64,000 bases of DNA from Tanypteryx hageni (Eukaryota > Arthropoda > Insecta > Odonata > Petaluridae), in NCBI GenBank assembly GCA_028673005.1, contig CM054112.1:191367144-191431143 (forward strand), in the 5' to 3' direction. Under the pieces are notes generated by a model, which saw only the letters and a program-made list of their open reading frames with translations, was not told the DNA's origin and searched no databases. Made by a program: the position numbers and the translations under genes. Shown piece after piece: positions 55,961 through 64,000 of this stretch. Every line of letters begins with the position of its first letter. Positions within the stretch are counted from its first letter, which is position 1.

Positions 55961-57500
55961 ACGGTGAATTTGACGAAAAGCACTTCTGTACCACGGGAAA
56001 CCCTACTTGTTGAAATTTTATGGCTTTGTCGTACTCTTTCCGAGTGCTGCTAAGGCGACCCGCATTGTTGCCTCCGATTGAATTAACGTCCTTTAAGCCT
56101 TCAAATTGACGAAAGAATTGCGTTATTCGCTTGGCGCTTTTTAGGAATCATCGAAATTATAGTTTCAGCAACGTCAAACTTAATAGACTGCAACGTTAAT
56201 AATTGGAGATTATTATTATTCAGTATACAAAGTGTGGACAGTGGACATTTTTAACGAATTGACCAAAAGAAAAAATCTTCTTTCTTTATTTCAATATTGG
56301 AATGTTACCTTTTTCGTAAGAGAGAAGCAATTAAAATTGCACATTTAAATTATAAAAACAAACATGAAATTCAAAATGTCAGTAGTCTAATTTTATAAGG
56401 AGAAATGGGCTATTATTACTTTTAAACATGCAGATTTCTGACTGACTTCGCAAAAGGTTTTGCTGGTACCACTAGTACCAGTAAATAAAGATAGGGGGAG
56501 ATGTATACATGTAGCGCCAATGCATGCAAGATCTTGTTTTCTTTAACGCAACCACGAATGAAAACTTCTACCGAGGACTTGAACAAATTTGTATGCCTCT
56601 TCACATCACCTGTGTGATTTAAACACAAATCTTGCTGCTTTTTTGTAAACAGATTCCAGGAACCTAGTAAATTTATATTTTTAAAAGTGGAGCGAAAAAA
56701 CACCGAAAGCCATTTATCGATTGCTATGAGGAAAATTTGTGAACAAAAAACGCTTCTCCAAAGTGAGAAGCGAGTATACATATATTCCAGATTATTTATT
56801 TCGAGTACGTCGTCTGGTGTGGATAGAAGAGATGCCTTCGGGGCTCAGGTATCATGGAAGGTGAAAATCGATTAAAAAATACGAAAAAGAAAAAATAATC
56901 TTCCATAGGATGATCCTTTTCCGTCTTCCGCCCTCTCGGAAATGAGATAAAAGAAATGTTTGGAGATGCGGAGATGAAAAATGTAGAATAATATACGCCG
57001 ATAACATTTCTGTCAATTCTGAAGTTATTTTGTCACGTCCCTTTCTCTCTCTCTCTCTCTGCTTTCCAAGGGTGTCTTGTGCTCCACCTTAGCACTAGGA
57101 TTTGTCATTCCACGATGCTCATGAGGCGCTTAAAAATTTATCGGCTCTTAACAATACCATGCATAATCTATATCTTATAAGGGTGAATTTATGTCGGTAT
57201 TCAAGGTGATGTTTTATTATGTATACCTGTGCAACAAATAACCCCTTTATCCATTCCCATATCCGATGCGCGCGAGAATTTTTATGCTGTCCGTGTTTAT
57301 CCATTAAATAACGCCAATTGATATGAGACGCTGTTGTTAAGCTGTTATCACACTCACCGACTCCTTAATTGGATATTTACTTTCTTAAACATATGAAGAT
57401 TTATTTGATATGAAGGAAAGGTAACATCCATCTAATCCAATCCTCCGCGTTACGGAGAGAAGGTAACTAGATCGAACCTGGATCTTCTAGTTACAATCTG
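55961..57500. other. Non-coding DNA with a CT microsatellite
   Basis: AT-rich. A (CT)n run lies at 57043-57061. The minus-strand 119-codon frame at 56422-56781 has no recognisable similarity and no supporting gene signals. Confidence 0.45.
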
Positions 57501-57530
57501 AAATTCCCACTTCGGAGAGAGGAGACTAAG

Positions 57531-57580
57531 ACTGCCATGATATCTCAGCGGTAGAGCGTACATGCAGGATCGATTCGGAA
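57531..57580 (+). other. tRNA-like (A box / B box) fragment
   Basis: TGATATCTCAGCGGTAGAGCG is a very good A-box region and GGATCGATTCGG a fair B box, but they lie too close together for an anticodon arm, so this is not a functional tRNA. It is probably a decayed SINE head. A hairpin GTAACTAGATC / GATCTTCTAGTTAC lies just upstream (about 57463-57494). Confidence 0.25.
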
Positions 57581-58029
57581 TTGTTCTCTCTCTATCCGAT
57601 TGTAGGTAATATTTGCTTAGATCTCAATTTTTATCCCTAGTTGATGAACTAACCTTCGGGTTTTAAGTTGACGTGTATTAAGAGATTTAAAGACTGACTT
57701 AAGACTAAGAATAAGCCCTTACTAAATAATTCATGAAGATATTATAAAAAACGGCGACTGTTTTACGGAGTATTTTTTTATTTTGCTTAATTGTAATTAC
57801 ACTGCCTACCTTTATATATCTCATTCATTTACAACCTAAAAATCAAATGAAATTACTCCGAAATAATAATTATAACTTTTTTATTATAGTTTTCTCCGAT
57901 CCCTTATGCATTCACACCTTTTTAACGCCTGTTTTTACATTCAAAACTTAACTCATGGATACTTATAGTTAGCTACTCCGTGTTTTACGTAGACAGGTCG
58001 CCAGCCTGTCGTTCAACCACCTTCGTTTA

Positions 58030-58178
58030 TTACACGCACATTCACACGCAGAATGGAGGAAGGAAACCCAGTGCTAACATTAGATTACTATTCTTTGCAA
58101 AATGTATCAAGAGGTCACACTGCTTAATGTCTCTTCCGACTGACGGAATGCTGACTTGCATATCCTCTGTTAATGTCT
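58030..58178 (-). mobile_element. Decayed SINE body (same family as 27235-27457)
   Basis: GGAAACCCAGTGCTAACATT...TAATGTCTCTTCCGACTGAC follows the 27.2-kb body (GGAAACCCGGTGCCGGCGTT...TAACGTCCCTTCCGAAGGAC) in the same order and spacing, with about one quarter of positions changed. The tRNA-like head is not recognisable. Confidence 0.65.
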
Positions 58179-58179
58179 T

Positions 58180-59240
58180 CTAACTGTGAAATGTTTTAAA
58201 AAATTTCATTAAGGAAAATTAACAGATATAGTTTTTTCTTTAAAAATACATTTCTTTATTTGTTATACATGCACACAAAATAAATTCAGCTGTGAGTGAA
58301 ATTCAAATTTTTCTTCGGCGTGGAAATTTTTAGTCTTACTGAAACTGTGGATGATAGTACGCAATTCTCAACTCTTGTAGAATAAGCCCCACTTCCTAGA
58401 ATTGTTTTATTATTTGCAGAAATCTCCAAACGAAGAACTGCTGTATGACGTAGCATCCTCGACACTTTTTCAGCATGTATACAAACATGGCAATCAAAGA
58501 CTAAAACAACAAGTCTTTCCTAGTAGATAGGGAACGCGATATACTTTAACCGGATAAACCTTGAAGTCTAATTACTCCGCGTTAATTTTTCTATGCACCG
58601 CCTGTTAAGCGCTAAAATCGGCCATTTACTTTGCAACAGTACCCTGAAGGTAACCCACTTCGTTGCTGTATAATACATTTTTCGCGATGATGGATGACCA
58701 AAACAGATGAACTTCGTTCGAATCCAACTGAAAAACAACGAAACGGTGCTTGAGAACTCGCTAATTGCAGAAACCAGACCTTCGTTAAGATTGCCTCTCG
58801 ACTCCATCCTTATCCCCTTCCCTCTCCCTTTCTCTCTCTATCTATCTTCCTCCCTCCCTCTCTTTCCTTCCGTCTTAAAAGCGGAGGCTAATGCCAGTAC
58901 AGAGTCCCTCTGCTTTCTTACTCTTGCCTCTTCTCATTTCTCGCGTTCGAATGCCTAATTTCCTCACCTAAAACTAGTAAGATTCCCAGCAACTGCGAGA
59001 ATGACGAAACCATTATGAAGCAAGAAATAACGAGCTCATATAATAAGAAAAAATCCGGCCTTCTCTTGAATTCTATATTTAGGGCTATCATTTTGCCATC
59101 CAACTGAGAATGGTATTCCTAATATTTGGCGTTAAAAAAAACTCGGAGGGAGATATTTCAAGAGGATGATCCACCTCGCGCTTTAAATCCTTGAAATTGT
59201 TGCGTTTGTACATACCTGTATTGGTTATCGCTTGGACCTG
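58180..59240. other. Non-coding DNA
   Basis: AT-rich with a CT-rich stretch at about 58815-58870. No gene recognised. Confidence 0.45.
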
Positions 59241-59243
59241 ATA

Positions 59244-59451
59244 CATAGGGTGGCCCATTAGTTCTAATAGGTTATCATGAAGGAAAGCTACAAAAAAACT
59301 CAGAGCAAATTTTTAAAGATAAGTTTTAAAATGTTGTTTGAGTATTGTAAATACAACCATCTCAATAATATTCCTTAACTTATTTTTAAAATTTTACTTG
59401 GATTTTTTTGTGTTTTTAGTAATAACCGATTGGGACCTATGGGACGCCCTG
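59244..59451. mobile_element. mariner/Tc1-like MITE
   Basis: Left end CATAGGGTGGCCCATTAGTT...GGTTAT; right end, reverse-complemented, CAGGGCGTCCCATAGGTCCC...GGTTAT. These inverted ends align over ~30 bp with a 2-bp gap and are flanked by TA on both sides. The 'AGGGTGKCCCAT' start is common in mariner-like MITEs. No transposase. Confidence 0.65.
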
Positions 59452-59459
59452 TAGTTGGT

Positions 59460-61120
59460 ACCGTGATTTACACATTTTTTCCAGTATTTCTCGTCTGCGA
59501 AAACGCGGCTCATCGGTCATCTTTTCGTTGAATACGCCCCAAACAATAGTTGGAACAGTATGGGCAAGTAATGTAACGAAACCGAGGTATTTCTCCTTTA
59601 AATAAGTTTTCAAAGAAATCTCTATCCCTTCATTTTTCAGGGCTTTTGCTTTTTTGGACGAAAATACGGCTGATCCTCTAGAAATTATTTGAATAAATAA
59701 GAAGTGAAAGTGATTCATTTGCACAAATTGCGATTACACTCTCAAAAGGAGACTTTTTTACTGTTGATTTAGCAAGGTTTATAAACCTGATGGCATTTAA
59801 AATTTTTAAAGATTCGAGTATTAGAATTTACTCCGTATTTTCGGTATAGTTTTATTATATTCATACTTATAGCGAGATGTTATCTTTTTCAAGATATTCT
59901 TACAAGGGAATAAGTATTTCTTTTTTACTAAAATTTGAACTTAATAAGCGTTTAAAATCAATGTATTTCAAATATAGTAGCACAATTTCAGATATTTCTG
60001 CTAGCTGAAGTAGTAAAATATAAAGTTAAAAGATTTTTTAAAGCTAATTAACACATTTGCTTAAAAACACAACATTTTTGTTATTAAATTTTCTACTCGG
60101 ACCGCGATAAAATTGCTATTATGACAAATTTCCAAAAATGGTATTATCATTTTCATCGTTTTTCGGGACAATTTAACAAATAGCGTTGCTTGTAAGCGTA
60201 TGATGCAATACGAAGAAACGGAGCCTCCACGGCCGATTACATGATGCGGAACACAGTGCAAATATGACCTATTTGTCCGCCTTCTCAGTTAAGCGCAGCA
60301 ATCAGTCTCGCAAAACAAAATCAGGGACGAAATTCCCTTTGACGGAAAAACAAACATTTTCGAAAGCGTTACATAATCCGTGAAATTTAATCAGTTTCCA
60401 AGAGCGGCCAGTCACGAAAAAGAACGAAGAGTCCTTTCGGGGTGACGCATAACTACGTACGATTCAAAAGGTTTTCACGGGAAGACTATAACACAAACAT
60501 CGAAGGTTTTGTTTTATGAACTTTTGAAACACGCATCGATCGAGAATTGAAAAATTATATTCCGCCGGTCGAGTGCAAATGGACGGCTGTGTCGGGGGAT
60601 TTCCTATAAGAAAGGAGTCGTGATTTAATCCGGTTCAATATTCCATCATTTTATCATCGTACTAAGGGCGTTGGCGGTATTTGAAGGACTGTCCAAGGAT
60701 CACTCAAAATCATATTAAAAGTTGGTAATTTTTCAAAACACCTTTCGCCAGACTACGTAAACAATTTTTTTCTTCCTCTCCTCTCTATTTAGTTTGTCGT
60801 AAGCAGAGTTCTTGAGTGTCAACATTTAGGATAAACCCGCGCAAACGACAACGCATCCCTCCCCTGCGTTTTTCTCGGCCTTTATCAACTGCGGTCACTA
60901 TCCAAACGGACATAGTTACGAATGTGTACGTGAGCACCGAGACGGGAGATGGAAAATTGCCAAGAGAAAGGTGGACATTGGTGCCGAAAGGTTACCTTCG
61001 AAAGATAGTTCGTGTTTAAAGAGAACAAAGGAGCGATCAGGGCGTAGTTTTGATATTTCAAACCTTCCTTTGCCATAAATACAATTTACGGCGAAGGAGG
61101 ATTTGTTCCATAATGGACAC
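59460..61120. other. Non-coding DNA
   Basis: AT-rich, slightly GC-richer at 60.2-61.0 kb. Short frames (59437-59724 on minus, 60816-61019 on plus) are not recognised. Confidence 0.45.
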
Positions 61121-61124
61121 CGTT

Positions 61125-61485
61125 AAAAACTGTGATGTGGTCACCACATGACTTACTCCATACCTGTAATATTTCTAAAAATTCCAAATAGGTTACATAA
61201 TAATAAATATTTTAAGGAGTAGCGAGAAAAATTAAGACTACAAAGAACAGAAATAAACTCAGAGCATAGCCTTCTGATCAAATATTAAAGCAAATATTTT
61301 TAAAAATCTGATGTGGCCACCACATGACTTTCTCCATATATGTAATATTTCTAAAAATTCCAAATAGGTTACATAATAATAAATATTTTAAGAAACTGCG
61401 AGAAAATTTTAGACTTGACAAAGAACAGAAATAAACTCCAACCATAGCCTTCTGATATTGGAGATAGCCACAAAGCTCCAACAAT
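61125..61485 (+). repeat. Tandem duplication, 180-bp offset
   Basis: The block beginning (A)CCACATGACTT(A/T)CTCCATA and continuing through TTTCTAAAAATTCCAAATAG, GTTACATAATAATAAATATT, AAAGAACAGAAATAAACTC and CATAGCCTTCTGAT occurs at 61142-61278 and again at 61320-61458. The related word AACACATAACTTTCTCCATA at 18370 links it to family P. Confidence 0.9.
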
Positions 61486-61489
61486 TAAT

Positions 61490-62285
61490 AAAAGAAAAAG
61501 GAGCGTTACTAAGACGTAACTAAGTGTCAATTGTTAACAATAGTCGTCGGTAGGTGGCTTGGTGGTGGCAGCTAAAAATAATACATATCTCTTAAACAAT
61601 GGGAAATGGGAAATGGGAAAATATTTCAAACTAACGTTGTAAAAAATTAAATTTCCTACTTATTTTATTCCAGTACGTTTTTACATTTATCAAATATTAA
61701 AGCAAATATTTCAAAATGACAGATAAGTGAAAAGAGTAAACACCCACTTCCGGTTAACCGATCTTTACTAAAAACTAATCAGTTCTTGTGACTGTCATAA
61801 AAATGTTAATGTTTTTGAGTTAGAGCGCCCACAAAAAAGTGTCACATACACACACACACAGACATCATCGAGAAAATGGTCAAAACGTGTTTAGGAGACG
61901 TCAAAACATATTTTCGTTGAAACCTCGAAATAGATTTTTTCACAAAAACAATACTTTCCCCCTTTACTACGCATAGAGAAAGTAAAAACGGATGTGGCAA
62001 GAGTAAACACCCACTTCCGGTAAAAAGATTTTACCAAAAACTAATCAGTTCTTTTTCCTTTAACAAAAATGTCAAATATAAAATCTCTTGTGGACCTGAT
62101 TAATAGTTTTTGAGTTAGAGCAACCACAATATCTCGGTCACAGACACACACATCCACAGACATCATCGAGAAAATAGTCAAAACGTGTTCAGAGGACCTT
62201 AAAACATGTATTTCCGTTGAAATCTCGAATTCGATTTTTTTCATGAAAACATAACACTACTTCGTATATGGCGAAAGTAAAAATG
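61490..62285 (+). repeat. Dispersed repeat family P, two copies head to tail
   Basis: 61490-61985 repeats the whole 18.4-19.0 kb order (GGAGCGTTACTAAGACGTAA, AACACCCACTTCCGGTT, GACATCATCGAGAAAATGG, terminal GAAAGTAAAAA). 61990-62285 restarts at GAGTAAACACCCACTTCCGG and runs to a second GGCGAAAGTAAAAA end. The tandem arrangement, together with the duplication just upstream, suggests local amplification. Confidence 0.88.
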
Positions 62286-62289
62286 CTAT

Positions 62290-63460
62290 TAAATTCTCAA
62301 ACTCCATCAAGTATCGTTGCAGTCTAAAAACTGTAAAAATTTTCATCATATTCAAAAATAGGATAATTTACAGATAAACGGAGTTGTTATTAATCCTAGT
62401 CGAATCCATTAATATTTTTAAATAATTATAGAAAGTGGTACAGTACAACACATTTTACATTTTTATATCTTACTTTATATGTACAACAATTTTAGGCATA
62501 ACGTACTTTCAATATAAAGATGCATGTTTTAAGGAGATATCAGTGTGAACAACATATGTGTCTGCGATTTTTAAACCAAACAAAACTTTTTCGTGATATT
62601 TAAGACAATTAGTTTCATTTACGGCTATAATAGCCACGACTTAAATGTAATCTGCCACTTTTCACTTATTTCCCTCTTTTCACCCATCCATTTACAAACT
62701 ATCTGACATACTTTTAGTTTTTCAATCTAAAATGTTACTTGTTCTTGATGAATCTGAAATTGAACTTGAGTTTCTATCCCACTTTCACTATTTTTGCATA
62801 CCTGATGAAACTTACGTAGGTATTATATCTGCTAGTGCCTTTCCCTCGCTCTCTCGTTTTTCCGTCTGCTACCTGTAATTATTACTGGACTTTTCAAAGA
62901 ATATTTAACTTTAAAGGCAAATATTTTTCTGCTATCCTGTTCAATCATCGGCTGGCTATAATACGCGCTTAAAAACAGGTGGCTGGAGAGAACACACAAT
63001 AGTAAAATTTTAATTTATTTATAATTTTTCGTAGTAAATTTATTTACAGTTATGAGTACTATATATATAATCCGCTTGTGTAGGGTTTTACTCAACTACT
63101 GCAGCGTGGCTTTCTTCATTACCCTTTAAGCCGTCATTTGCGTGAAATTCATCGGGACCCAATCACGTTCGTTCCAAAACAGCATCTAGGCGTCGAGCGT
63201 TGATTAACCATTATTTCCACGAGGAAAACTCATAAAACCATGGGTTTCCTGGTAATCGGTGTAGTACCTCACTCAATGAAGCCGCAAAAACTGTGGTACC
63301 TTGCCTATAGATATGTAATCAACTCTTGGCGATGGAGAGGGGCGTAAAGGAATAACTCGTCTCATCACACGCATCCAATGACAATGATTCACGCAGTGGG
63401 AAAATTATGTAAATCCTTCTTCAGCTCACGGTCAGAGCCGTAAGTAAACGCAAATATCTA
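62290..63460. other. AT-rich non-coding DNA
   Basis: No feature recognised. Confidence 0.5.
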
Positions 63461-63465
63461 GTACA

Positions 63466-63924
63466 AGGTCTTCCAAAATTAATATACCAAAAACAAATTT
63501 GAATAATTTTATTTATTCGAGACAACAACAAATTACTATAACATTTATTTGAGTTAAGAACATAATTCAAAAGAAAATAACTTCTGAAGAGCTGAAAATG
63601 TTGTTTAATTTAATAATCAAGCGCCCATTAATTTTCTAATTACACAGCTTATCATTAAGAATCGTGTCAATGATGCTGCCTCATCCATCCCATCGACTGT
63701 TGGAAAATGTGTGAAATAGATTGATAGTAGCTAATGATAGAACGTATGTTCATTAATTTAAACGAAATTTTCAACCTTTCAGAGGGTATTTCCTTTTGAA
63801 TTATGCTCTTAACTCAAATAAATGTTATGGTAATTTGTCGTTGCCTCGAATAATGCTCTAATCTCAAATAATAAAAAAATAATTATCGAAGTTTGTTTTG
63901 GTATATTAATTTCTGAGAGACCCT
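63466..63924. mobile_element. Palindromic element with ~120-145-bp arms
   Basis: AATTAATATACCAAAAACAA..., CGAGACAACAACAAATTACT, ATAACATTTATTTGAGTTAA, GAACATAATTCAAAAG (63478-63575) is mirrored on the opposite strand at 63786-63915. The right arm carries an extra ~25 bp related to its own neighbouring sequence (CTCTAATCTCAAATAAT). The loop is about 200 nt. No target duplication was identified. Confidence 0.8.
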
Positions 63925-64000
63925 ATCTATGGATACAAGAAACAAATGTAATTTCAAATAACATCTGCCTAATAATTACAGTAACACAGAAATGATAATG

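Noticed and set aside
56422..56781. 119-codon minus-strand frame as a gene
   Set aside because: No motif, no similarity recognised, no splice or promoter context, and composition like its AT-rich surroundings.
57531..57580. A functional tRNA gene
   Set aside because: A and B boxes are too close, there is no anticodon arm and no acceptor-stem pairing.
18750..62244. Similar minus-strand peptides (MKKIEFEIS...EIHVLRS) at 18.9 and 62.1 kb as a conserved protein
   Set aside because: The similarity is explained by the shared DNA repeat. The frame crosses a CA/GACA simple repeat and differs by shifts between copies.

Overview
The window looks like a piece of an arthropod-type animal nuclear genome: AT-rich, intron- or intergenic-like DNA with no bacterial gene layout. 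It holds no open reading frame longer than about 210 codons and no host gene I can recognise. What can be read is decayed transposable elements, non-autonomous DNA transposons with clear target-site duplications, tRNA-derived SINEs, long palindromes, satellite-like arrays and patches of purine/pyrimidine-asymmetric, GC-richer sequence. The element mix (hAT, piggyBac, mariner/pogo, Penelope-like, foldback) suits an insect, chelicerate or other arthropod with a large, repeat-rich genome. The species cannot be named from the sequence.

Layout. 1-11.5 kb: AT-rich DNA with one hAT-type MITE (5320-5592) and a pyrimidine-rich / alternating purine-pyrimidine / purine-rich block (7.3-8.5 kb), followed by more purine-rich patches. 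11.6-13.8 kb: a mariner transposase scrap and a broken piggyBac-like transposase whose three catalytic-Asp motifs are still readable. 15.2-15.8 kb: G-rich minisatellites. 18.4-19.0 kb: a dispersed repeat that returns at 51.5 and 61-62 kb. 21.5-22.0 kb: a nearly perfect 183-bp inverted repeat whose spacer holds a hammerhead-ribozyme-like motif. 22.7-25.7 kb: a pogo/Tigger-like MITE, two hAT MITEs, a palindromic element and a piggyBac C-terminal scrap, packed side by side. 27.2-27.8 kb: a SINE and an 81-bp-arm palindrome. 30.9-33.3 kb: two hAT-type elements with perfect 8-bp duplications. 38.0-39.6 kb: a 1.5-kb foldback-type element with ~256-bp inverted termini built from short tandem repeats. 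40.7-41.7 kb: a GC-rich island with a possible minus-strand TATA/Inr promoter. 43.8-45.1 kb: a hAT MITE and a ZBED5-like (Buster-type) hAT transposase remnant. 46.9-49.4 kb: a nearly full-length but frameshifted ZMYM1/DUF4371-type hAT transposase. 50-56 kb: dispersed repeats, a 94-bp-arm palindrome and a degenerate ~147-bp-monomer satellite with ~790-bp higher-order units. 57-64 kb: a SINE remnant, a mariner-like MITE, tandem copies of the dispersed repeat and one more palindrome.

Nothing here works together as a pathway. The shared logic is transposition. Five of the six best-supported hAT-type target duplications fit nnnTAnnn, the signature of the Buster branch of hAT, and a Buster-type transposase remnant lies in the same window. 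The items most worth following up are the ribozyme-bearing inverted repeat (21.5-22.0 kb), the foldback element (38.0-39.6 kb), the higher-order satellite (53.8-55.7 kb) and the hairpin motif found three times in and around the piggyBac remnant.
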